From contig CAMZMA010000037.1 in assembly GCA_947311815.1 (NCBI GenBank), forward strand, positions 1 to 6,737: a DNA stretch of 6,737 bases, given 5' to 3'. Positions 1 to 5,563 of this stretch are shown piece by piece. Position 1 is the stretch's first letter. Every line of letters starts with the position of its first letter. This stretch comes from an uncultured Flavobacteriaceae bacterium (GTDB taxonomy: Bacteria > Bacteroidota > Bacteroidia > Flavobacteriales > Flavobacteriaceae). Both the position numbers and the translations under genes were made by a program. The notes beneath the pieces are model-generated. The model made no database searches. It saw only the letters and a program-made list of their open reading frames with translations, and was not told the DNA's origin.

Positions 1-1
1 G

Positions 2-52
2 TTAAAATCATTTACCGTAGGAATTATCCCAGGCAAAGTGTATTTTAATTAA
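2..52 (+). CDS. 3' end of an unidentified gene (partial, possible)
   Basis: The frame starting at base 2 reads LKSFTVGIIPGKVYFN and then stops at TAA (50-52). The composition looks protein-like, with alternating hydrophobic and polar residues and an aromatic near the end. The other plus frames stop at once (base 3) or give an unconvincing Arg-rich peptide (stop at 46-48), and the minus strand is dense with stops here. A hairpin 50 bases downstream that pairs better in plus-strand RNA supports a plus-strand gene ending here. With only 16 residues the family cannot be named. The beta-strand-like end would suit a secreted or outer-membrane protein, but that is a guess. Confidence 0.4.
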   Translation, partial: LKSFTVGIIPGKVYFN

Positions 53-102
53 CTAAAAGATACATGCTTAAGTAGTTCTTTTATGAATTCTATTATAGAA
101 AG

Positions 103-130
103 AAATCCTCTCAAGAAATTGAGGGGATTT
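103..130 (+). terminator. Hairpin between convergent genes, probable terminator
   Basis: Bases 103-114 pair with 119-130 around a four-base loop, GAAA (115-118). In plus-strand RNA all 12 pairs form, with one U-G wobble (109 with 124), the loop is a stable GNRA type, and the arm runs into TTTTAAATTT. In minus-strand RNA the wobble becomes an A-C mismatch and the loop is UUUC, but a T-rich stretch (GATTTCTTTCT) follows. The hairpin lies five bases past the stop of the minus-strand gene and about 50 bases past the plus-strand stop at 52. It probably ends transcription mainly for the plus-strand gene and perhaps for both. Confidence 0.7.
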
Positions 131-135
131 TAAAT

Positions 136-642
136 TTACAACAATTTCTTAACTTCAGTTTTTAAAATAGAAATAGCCGTATCAGAAGGAGAACTTGTTG
201 CTGTGTATTCTTTTAAAATTCCTTCTTTGAGTTTTTTAGCTGTGTTAAAAGAAGTTTTTAGTTGATTTAATTTATTGATAATAGCCGTTTTTGCAGCAAT
301 AACAGCAGTCCAAGAAGTATCAGAAATATAAATTTGTTGCACCATATTATGTTCAAACTCTTGTTCTATATTCGCTATTAACAACAGCGCATAACTCTTA
401 GCATCACTTCCAATGGGCGCTATTCGATGCTGTAGTTTAACAGGGTGAATTCGGTCGCAAAACAAGATCATTCTTTCGTACGCTTGCAATTTAATGGGCA
501 ACGATTCTTTTTTCTTTTGAGTAAGTACATCGAGTTGCTTTTCTTTAGCGCTAAAGTTTAAAAAACTACTAAAAAAATAATAGGCAACACCACCTGTAAT
601 TATCGACGGAATTGAATAACTTAATAAGTCTGAAATGTCCAT
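136..642 (-). CDS. Membrane-anchored conserved hypothetical protein (DUF7935-like)
   Basis: The product is 168 residues and its function is unknown. Residues about 9-28 (IPSIITGGVAYYFFSSFL) form one hydrophobic segment after a short acidic N-terminus, which suggests a single inner-membrane anchor with the rest in the cytoplasm. A charged, probably helical region follows (about 32-70), containing LPIKLQAYERMILFCDRI. The pattern LPxxLQAYERM, then EFEHNMVQQIYISDTSW (95-111), matches a small Flavobacteriia family that I remember as DUF7935; this is recall, not a search. The remainder is predicted helical and Lys-rich with no catalytic motif. The ATG at 640-642 places the anchor right at the N-terminus. 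The gene is divergent from the FadL-type gene, and a perfect TAnnTTTG element lies about 19 bases upstream of the start. A hairpin sits just past the stop. Confidence 0.8.
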   Translation of the reverse strand: MDISDLLSYSIPSIITGGVAYYFFSSFLNFSAKEKQLDVLTQKKKESLPIKLQAYERMILFCDRIHPVKLQHRIAPIGSDAKSYALLLIANIEQEFEHNMVQQIYISDTSWTAVIAAKTAIINKLNQLKTSFNTAKKLKEGILKEYTATSSPSDTAISILKTEVKKLL

Positions 643-660
643 AGGTTTTTCTTAAAAAAC

Positions 661-668
661 CAAAAGTA
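661..668 (-). promoter_or_regulatory. Bacteroidota -7 element for the minus-strand gene
   Basis: Read on the minus strand, 668-661 is TACTTTTG, an exact match to the Bacteroidota sigma-A -7 consensus TAnnTTTG. It would give a leader of roughly 10-15 bases before the ATG at 642. No clear TTTG -33 element is seen about 19-20 bases further upstream, where the DNA is simply AT-rich. The call rests on the -7 match and its position. Confidence 0.45.
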
Positions 669-743
669 CTTTTTGTTAAGGAATTCTCATAATTTATTTT
701 CCAATAAATGATATTTATCAGTTAGAGAGAATTAAGTTCTTCT

Positions 744-751
744 GACCTTTG
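744..751 (+). promoter_or_regulatory. Weak -7-like element upstream of the FadL-type gene
   Basis: GACCTTTG differs from TAnnTTTG at one fixed position. It lies 35 bases before the ATG at 786, which would give a leader of about 28-30 bases. No convincing -33 TTTG is visible. It is the best candidate in the 143-bp divergent spacer on this strand, but remains weak. Confidence 0.3.
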
Positions 752-785
752 TGGTAACAGTAAAAATAACTAAAATTTTAATACA

Positions 786-2150
786 ATGAGAACAACAATT
801 TTTAAAATCTATTTTTTATTATTTACAGGGTTTGTTTTTTCACAAACGGGTCATGTAATGCAAGGTGTAGGAGCTGTAAATATGTCTATGGGAGGTGCAG
901 CAACTGCACAACCTATTGATTTTAACGGGGCTATTTTATGGAATCCAGCATCATTAACTGCCTTTAAAAGCAAAGAATTTTCTTTTAGTATCGGTGCGTT
1001 TTTTTCATCACCAGAATTATCATCATCTTTACCTGCTGGAGCTATGTTTGCAGGTTCTCCAGAGGTTAAAGGAACTACTTTAGATGCTAGAGGAACATCA
1101 CCAATGCCAGCTGCAGCTATGATTTGGGCAAAAGAAGAAAGTAAGCATGTTTTTGCTTTGTCTGCCTTTGGTATTAGTGGTTTTGGTGTAAAATTTCCGC
1201 AAGAAACTAATTTGCCAATAGATAATTTAGGAAATCCTAATCCTAATTGGAATCCAAATAACTCGAATCCAATTAATTTTCCTCAGCAAGCAAGAGGTTT
1301 TGGTTTGTTAGAGTCAGATTATATGTTGTTACAAGTATCGCTAAGTTATGCATATAAGTTTTCTGATAAGTTTTCAATAGGTATTCAACCTAATATAGAT
1401 TATGCTACGTTACAATTAGCACCAAATCCTGTTTCTCCACCAAGTCTAACAAAAGGATATCCAACTACAAATAAAGCTTCTGCAATAGGTTATGGGGCAC
1501 AAGTAGGAATGTTTTATGATTCTGGGAAAATGTTAAAATTAGGAATGTCTTATAAAACCAAGCAATCTTTTAAAGCGTTTGATTTTACACAAAAATATAT
1601 AGATGGTACTGATGCGCCTAATGTAGAATATACAATGAATTATCCTGCAATACTTTCGTTCGGATTAGGTTTATCGGGTAAAAAAATAGATGTTGCAGTA
1701 GATTACAGAACCGTTTTTTATGAAAATACAGAAGGCTTTAAAGAAAAAGGATGGAATACCAATGCTTCTGTAAAAGGATTTGGATGGCAAAATATGACTA
1801 TAATTTCTGCAGGTTTGCAATATCAACTTACTCATAAAATGCCTGTAAGATTGGGTTATACTTATAGCTCTAATGCTATTAAAGATGAGTTAGCATTTTT
1901 CTCTGTATCTGCGCCAGGGGTAATTAACAATGCTGCTCAAATTGGTCTTGGATATAAATTTAATGATAAATGGACTTTAGACGCCGTTTATCATCAAGGT
2001 TTTAGAGGAGATGGTGTAAAAGGAGAGTTGCTAAACCCTATGATGGTAAGTGCTTCAAACCCTTACGGAGCTATTACAGGAAGTAGTGTTTCTTATAATA
2101 TGGAAACTTCTTTAGTGCAGTTTTCATTACTTTATACTTTTGGTAAATAA
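786..2150 (+). CDS. OmpP1/FadL family outer-membrane transporter
   Basis: A 454-residue beta-barrel protein likely to carry long-chain fatty acids or other hydrophobic compounds across the outer membrane by diffusion. Residues 1-19 form a signal peptide (MRTTIFK, then a Phe/Leu-rich core) with probable cleavage before Gln20. The mature start has the family signature GVGAVNMSMGGAATAQ (27-42) and then LWNPASL (51-57), matching the N-terminal plug region and NPA motif of FadL proteins (Toluene_X family). The rest alternates amphipathic strands and polar loops and ends in QFSLLYTFGK, a barrel-closing strand. Residues 149-166 are an Asn/Pro-rich stretch, probably an extracellular loop. Length is normal for the family. 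The ATG start is fixed by the signal peptide. The gene stands alone: divergent from the left neighbour and closed by a strong terminator. The real substrate cannot be told from sequence. Confidence 0.93.
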   Translation: MRTTIFKIYFLLFTGFVFSQTGHVMQGVGAVNMSMGGAATAQPIDFNGAILWNPASLTAFKSKEFSFSIGAFFSSPELSSSLPAGAMFAGSPEVKGTTLDARGTSPMPAAAMIWAKEESKHVFALSAFGISGFGVKFPQETNLPIDNLGNPNPNWNPNNSNPINFPQQARGFGLLESDYMLLQVSLSYAYKFSDKFSIGIQPNIDYATLQLAPNPVSPPSLTKGYPTTNKASAIGYGAQVGMFYDSGKMLKLGMSYKTKQSFKAFDFTQKYIDGTDAPNVEYTMNYPAILSFGLGLSGKKIDVAVDYRTVFYENTEGFKEKGWNTNASVKGFGWQNMTIISAGLQYQLTHKMPVRLGYTYSSNAIKDELAFFSVSAPGVINNAAQIGLGYKFNDKWTLDAVYHQGFRGDGVKGELLNPMMVSASNPYGAITGSSVSYNMETSLVQFSLLYTFGK

Positions 2151-2170
2151 CATTTTCTAAAATTTATTTT

Positions 2171-2204
2171 AAAAAAGGCTGTAAGAAATTACAGCTTTTT
2201 TTTT
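2171..2204 (+). terminator. Intrinsic terminator of the FadL-type gene
   Basis: GCTGTAA (2178-2184) pairs perfectly with TTACAGC (2189-2195) around a GAAA loop (2185-2188). A G-U pair (2177/2196) and an A-tract (2171-2176) facing a T-tract extend the stem. Nine Ts (2196-2204) follow the core stem. It begins 21 bases after the stop codon at 2150. Because the A-tract and T-tract can pair, it could also act on the other strand, but no minus-strand gene needs it. Confidence 0.92.
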
Positions 2205-2279
2205 GTGAATAAAAAATGACATCAACTTAAAAAGAAAGCACTTTAATCCGTAAATTTCCACTTTCAAAACAGACTTATT

Positions 2280-4595
2280 TTGGCAAACTATTTAGACTCT
2301 TTAAATCCCGCTCAAAAAGCAGCCGTTTTACAAAAAGATGGGCCTATGATTATCATCGCAGGAGCAGGTTCTGGTAAAACACGTGTATTAACCTACCGTA
2401 TTGCACACCTTATGAAACAAGGTGTAGATGCATTTAATATTTTATCGCTCACCTTTACCAACAAAGCGGCAAGAGAAATGAAAGCACGTATTGCAGGTGT
2501 GGTAGGAAATAGTGAAGCCAAAAATTTATGGATGGGAACTTTTCACTCGGTTTTTGCACGTATTTTACGATCAGAAGGCGATAAATTAGGCTATCCATCT
2601 AATTTTACGATTTATGATACACAAGATTCGGTACGTTTAATTACCGCTATTATTAAAGAAAAACAACTTGATAAAGATCGTTACAAACCCAAACAAATTT
2701 TAAACAGAATTTCCTCTTTTAAAAACAGTTTGATAACTGTGAGAGCATATTTTAACAATCCTGATTTACTCGAAGCTGATTTACAAGCTAGCAGACCCAA
2801 AGTAGGCGATATTTACGAAGAATATGTAGATAGATGCTTTAAAGCAGGTGCAATGGATTTTGATGATTTGCTACTAAGAACCAATGAGTTACTGTCTCGT
2901 TTTCCTGAGGTATTAGCAAAATACCAAGACCGTTTTCGGTATATTATGGTAGATGAGTATCAAGACACAAATCACTCGCAATACTTAATTGTACGTGCTT
3001 TAGCAGATCGTTTTCAAAACATTTGTGTGGTAGGAGATGATTCGCAAAGTATTTATAGTTTTCGGGGAGCAAACATTCAAAATATATTGAGTTTTCAAAA
3101 GGATTATCCAGATGTAAAAACTTTTAAATTAGAGCAAAATTACCGTTCATCAAATACTATTGTACAAGCAGCAAATAGTGTGATTGATAAAAATAAAACC
3201 AAATTAGACAAAGAAATTTGGACAGCCAATGAAGCAGGAGAACCGATAAAAGTAATGCGTACTATTTCTGATGGAGAAGAAGGTCGTTTTGTAGCCAATT
3301 CTATTTTTGAAAATATGATGAATCATCAGCAGACAGCAGATGCATTTGCTATTTTATATCGTACTAACGCACAATCTAGAGCGATGGAAGATGCGCTTAG
3401 AAAAAAGGATATAAAATATCGTATTTATGGCGGAATGTCTTTTTATCAACGAAAAGAAATCAAAGATTTACTCTCATATTTACGTATTTTAATCAATCCG
3501 AATGATGAAGAAGCCTTAAAAAGAATCATCAATTATCCTGCAAGAGGTATTGGTGCAACTACGATTGATAAATTAATTGTAGCGGCAAATCATTACAAAC
3601 GTTCTATTTTTGAGGTGATAAAATACATCGATAAAATTGATATTAACATCAATGCAGGTACAAAAAATAAGTTGCGTAATTTTATTTTGATGATGCAACG
3701 TTTTGAGATAGAATCGCACACTAAAAACGCTTTTGAAATTGCAGATATTGTTGTAAAACAAACCCAATTGGTAAAAGATTTACAAAAAGATGGTACACCA
3801 GAAGGAGTAAGTAAGGTAGAAAATGTACAAGAATTATTAAACGGAATTAAAGATTTTATCACCGATAAAATAGAAACAGGCGAAGACGCAAGTTTAACCG
3901 CTTTTTTAGAAGATGTAGCTTTGGCAACCGATTTTGATTCGAAAAATGATGATGATACACCACATGTTTCTTTAATGACGATTCATTTATCCAAAGGATT
4001 AGAATATCCGTATGTGTATATTGTTGGTTTGGAAGAGAATTTATTTCCATCGGCAATGAGTATGAATACCCGAAGCGAACTTGAAGAAGAACGTCGATTG
4101 TTTTACGTAGCTTTAACAAGAGCCGAAAAACAGGCGTATTTAAGTTATGCCCAAACTAGGTATCGTTGGGGTAAATTAACCGATGCAGAACCTAGTAGAT
4201 TCTTAGAAGAAATTGATGAACAGTTTATAGCATACATCACGCCTAAACAACCACAAAGAGCTGTCAATCGTTTTATAGATGATGATATTTTTGGTGATGC
4301 TCCTAAGAAAATTCGTTTTCAAAAACCCATCAAAAAGAAAATGAAAGAGTTTCAGGCAAAAAAAGAATTTATATCGCCTAAAAACTTAAAAAAAATATCA
4401 GAAACCGTAATAAATACCAATTTATTTAGTTCAGATATTGTAGTAGGTAATATTGTAGAGCACAATAGGTTTGGTACAGGCGAAGTGTTGAGTTTAGAAG
4501 GAAAAGGGCCTAATAAAAAAGCAGAAATTAAATTTGGTACAATAGGTAAAAAGAAATTGTTGTTGCAATTTGCTAAATTAAAAGTGATTGGATAA
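2280..4595 (+). CDS. uvrD: UvrD/PcrA-type ATP-dependent DNA helicase
   Basis: A 771-residue superfamily 1A 3'-5' helicase that uses ATP to unwind DNA in nucleotide-excision and mismatch repair and at stalled forks. All motifs are intact: Q motif LNPAQ (8-12), Walker A AGAGSGKT (27-34), Ia LSLTFTNKAAREM (55-67), GTFHS (86-90), Walker B MVDEYQDT (223-230), III VVGDDSQSIYSFRGA (250-264), IV LEQNYRS (284-290), V TIHLSKGLEYPYVY (567-580) and VI RRLFYVALTRAE (605-616). A Lys-rich linker (about 655-715) leads to a PcrA-like C-terminal Tudor-type domain (721-770, VVGNIVEHNRFGTGEV and LLLQFAKLKVI), which in PcrA binds RNA polymerase. The start is TTG at 2280: the frame is closed by TAA at 2244, and no in-frame ATG occurs until residue 23, which would remove the Q motif. 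PcrA is an equally fair name. It is followed by a gap without a clear terminator. Confidence 0.96.
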   Translation: MANYLDSLNPAQKAAVLQKDGPMIIIAGAGSGKTRVLTYRIAHLMKQGVDAFNILSLTFTNKAAREMKARIAGVVGNSEAKNLWMGTFHSVFARILRSEGDKLGYPSNFTIYDTQDSVRLITAIIKEKQLDKDRYKPKQILNRISSFKNSLITVRAYFNNPDLLEADLQASRPKVGDIYEEYVDRCFKAGAMDFDDLLLRTNELLSRFPEVLAKYQDRFRYIMVDEYQDTNHSQYLIVRALADRFQNICVVGDDSQSIYSFRGANIQNILSFQKDYPDVKTFKLEQNYRSSNTIVQAANSVIDKNKTKLDKEIWTANEAGEPIKVMRTISDGEEGRFVANSIFENMMNHQQTADAFAILYRTNAQSRAMEDALRKKDIKYRIYGGMSFYQRKEIKDLLSYLRILINPNDEEALKRIINYPARGIGATTIDKLIVAANHYKRSIFEVIKYIDKIDININAGTKNKLRNFILMMQRFEIESHTKNAFEIADIVVKQTQLVKDLQKDGTPEGVSKVENVQELLNGIKDFITDKIETGEDASLTAFLEDVALATDFDSKNDDDTPHVSLMTIHLSKGLEYPYVYIVGLEENLFPSAMSMNTRSELEEERRLFYVALTRAEKQAYLSYAQTRYRWGKLTDAEPSRFLEEIDEQFIAYITPKQPQRAVNRFIDDDIFGDAPKKIRFQKPIKKKMKEFQAKKEFISPKNLKKISETVINTNLFSSDIVVGNIVEHNRFGTGEVLSLEGKGPNKKAEIKFGTIGKKKLLLQFAKLKVIG

Positions 4596-4613
4596 AATTT
4601 ATCTGTTTTGTAT

Positions 4614-4642
4614 GTTGTTCTGAACGTAGTGAAGAATCTCAT
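4614..4642 (+). repeat. Dispersed extragenic repeat (TTCTGAACGTAGTGAAGAATC type)
   Basis: The core TGAACGTAGTGAAGAATC (4621-4638) is, from memory, a widely scattered intergenic sequence in Bacteroidota and some other phyla, usually seen as a CATTCTGAAC...GTGAAGAATCTC unit close to stop codons. Here it begins 18 bases after the helicase stop. One copy is present in the window, so its repeated nature is recalled, not shown. Its function is unknown. Confidence 0.55.
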
Positions 4643-4658
4643 TCGTGAAATTCATGTC
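4641..4658 (+). repeat. Second repeat-like motif, ATTCGTGAAATTCATGTC
   Basis: This resembles the ATTCGTGAAATTCGTGGC-like sequences that recur between genes in flavobacterial genomes; that is recall and not shown by this window. Internally it is an imperfect tandem pair, ATTCGTGA followed by ATTCATGT. It abuts the preceding repeat directly, so the two may be one composite element. Confidence 0.35.
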
Positions 4659-4660
4659 AA

Positions 4661-4668
4661 TATATTTG
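4661..4668 (+). promoter_or_regulatory. Exact TAnnTTTG element within a TTTGTACAAA palindrome
   Basis: TATATTTG matches the Bacteroidota -7 consensus exactly. It overlaps the 10-bp perfect palindrome at 4665-4674. No -33 TTTG is visible at the expected distance. If used, it would leave a leader of about 240 bases before the DUF4290 gene. A chance match is quite possible in DNA this AT-rich. Confidence 0.3.
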
Positions 4669-4714
4669 TACAAACAAAAGGTTTATATAAAGAACACAAT
4701 ATTTTAATAAACAA

Positions 4715-4735
4715 TTTAGATATTAAACATCTAAA
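4715..4735. repeat. Inverted repeat TTTAGAT / ATCTAAA
   Basis: A perfect 7-bp arm (4715-4721 with 4729-4735) is separated by seven bases. It is AT-rich with one G-C pair per arm and no T-tract on the plus strand, so it is a poor terminator. It could be a protein-binding site or chance. Confidence 0.3.
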
Positions 4736-4818
4736 AATACGCCTTATCACTTATTTTTTTTAAGGTATGGTCTTTCATCTTTTGTGAAAAATATCAATAA
4801 AAATTTAAAAATAAATCC

Positions 4819-4826
4819 TTACTTTG
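4819..4826 (+). promoter_or_regulatory. Likely -7 element for the DUF4290-murA operon
   Basis: TTACTTTG, followed by CAATAC, departs from TAnnTTTG at one fixed position and resembles common flavobacterial promoters of the TACTTTGC type. Transcription would start near 4832, giving a leader of about 85 bases before the ATG at 4919. No -33 TTTG lies at the usual spacing; the nearest, at 4781-4784, is too far. Confidence 0.4.
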
Positions 4827-4854
4827 CAATACTTATTAAATAGAATAAAAAACG

Positions 4855-4890
4855 GACTTATAAAGTAACAACTTTTACTCATATTAAGTC
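4855..4890 (+). other. Possible nested hairpin in the DUF4290-murA leader
   Basis: GACTTA (4855-4860) pairs with TAAGTC (4885-4890). Inside, AAAGT (4862-4866) pairs with ACTTT (4871-4875) around an AACA loop. An A-tract follows on the plus strand, so it is not a plus-strand terminator. It would sit in the leader about 30 bases before the start codon. Stems are short and AT-rich, so stability is doubtful. Confidence 0.3.
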
Positions 4891-4918
4891 AAAAAAAATA
4901 CTTCACAATACATAAATA

Positions 4919-5563
4919 ATGGAATACGAATTAGAATACAATTCAGAAAGAGAGTTATTAATCATTCCAGAATATGGAAGACATATTCAAAAAATGGTCA
5001 ATCACTGTGTGGCATTAGAAACCAAAGAAGAACGCAATACAATGGCAAAAGCCATTGTAGATGTAATGGGTAATTTGCAACCGCATTTACGCGATGTGCC
5101 AGATTTTAAGCACAAATTATGGGATCAATTGTTTATTATTTCTGATTTTAAATTAGATGCAGACTCTCCCTATCCAATTACTTCAAAGGAAGAATTAAAG
5201 GAAAAGCCAGAGAAGTTGGCGTATCCAAAATCGGCTTCGAGATACCGTTATTACGGCAACAATATTCAAACAATGATAGATGTTGCTTTGTCTTGGGAAG
5301 AAGGCGAAATGAAAGACGCTTTGTTATACACCATAGCAAATCACATGAAAAAATGTTATTTAAATTGGAATAAAGACACGGTAGATGATGTTATTATTTT
5401 TAAGCATTTATATGATTTATCTGATGGTAAATTAGATTTAAGAAACTCAGAAGAACCGTTGTCTGAAAGTAAAAACTTACTAAGAAAAAGAAGTTCTCAA
5501 GGTCAAAATCAAAAAAATCACAAAACAAAAAATTACCATAATCATAAAAACAGAAAACGATAA
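4919..5563 (+). CDS. DUF4290 domain protein, upstream of and coupled to murA
   Basis: A 214-residue protein of unknown function recognised as DUF4290, a family I know only from Bacteroidota. The conserved N-terminal half is visible: MEYELEYNSERELLIIPEYGR-type opening (1-21), then IQKMVNHC (23-30), VMGNLQPHLRDVPDFKHKLWDQL (49-71) and ASRYRYYGNNIQTMID (106-121). No signal peptide, membrane segment or enzyme motif is seen; it is probably cytoplasmic and mostly helical. The last 30 residues (185-214) are a disordered tail rich in Lys, Arg, Asn and His (RKRSSQGQNQKNHKTK, ending NHKNRKR), which could bind nucleic acid or acidic surfaces. The ATG at 4919 precedes a well-conserved first residue run, so the start is secure. 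Its TAA stop (5561-5563) touches the murA ATG, implying co-transcription and translational coupling. A role tied to MurA or wall synthesis is inference only. Confidence 0.92.
   Translation: MEYELEYNSERELLIIPEYGRHIQKMVNHCVALETKEERNTMAKAIVDVMGNLQPHLRDVPDFKHKLWDQLFIISDFKLDADSPYPITSKEELKEKPEKLAYPKSASRYRYYGNNIQTMIDVALSWEEGEMKDALLYTIANHMKKCYLNWNKDTVDDVIIFKHLYDLSDGKLDLRNSEEPLSESKNLLRKRSSQGQNQKNHKTKNYHNHKNRKR

Larger units (their letters stand above)
4596..4918. other. 323-bp AT-rich intergenic region
   Basis: No coding region is supported here; all frames are broken by frequent stops. It holds a dispersed-repeat-like sequence at 4614-4642, a second repeat-like motif at 4641-4658, an exact TAnnTTTG element at 4661-4668 inside the palindrome TTTGTACAAA (4665-4674), a 7-bp inverted repeat at 4715-4735, a TTACTTTG element at 4819-4826 and nested inverted repeats at 4855-4890. 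There is no GC-stemmed, T-tailed terminator behind the helicase gene, so read-through into the DUF4290-murA operon is possible. Confidence 0.8.

Noticed and set aside
1..13. Minus-strand ATG near the left edge as a gene start
   Set aside because: Only 11 bases would be in view, and the plus-strand frame ending at 52 together with the plus-favouring hairpin explains the edge better.
91..103. TTCTAT-T-ATAGAA near-palindrome
   Set aside because: It is short, AT-only apart from one pair per arm, and of a kind expected by chance in this composition.
3573..4119. Minus-strand open frames inside the helicase gene (64, 89 and 86 codons)
   Set aside because: They lie antisense to conserved helicase coding sequence, overlap each other, and encode compositions rich in Cys, Phe and Asn with no recognisable motif.
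4352..4642. 96-codon minus-strand frame over the helicase 3' end
   Set aside because: It is mostly antisense to the conserved C-terminal Tudor-type domain, starts inside the repeat region and has no family resemblance.
4742..4765. CCTTA / TAAGG inverted repeat with a T-run between
   Set aside because: The arms are only 5 bp, the loop is 14 bases, and the T-run lies in the loop rather than after the stem, so it is not a terminator.
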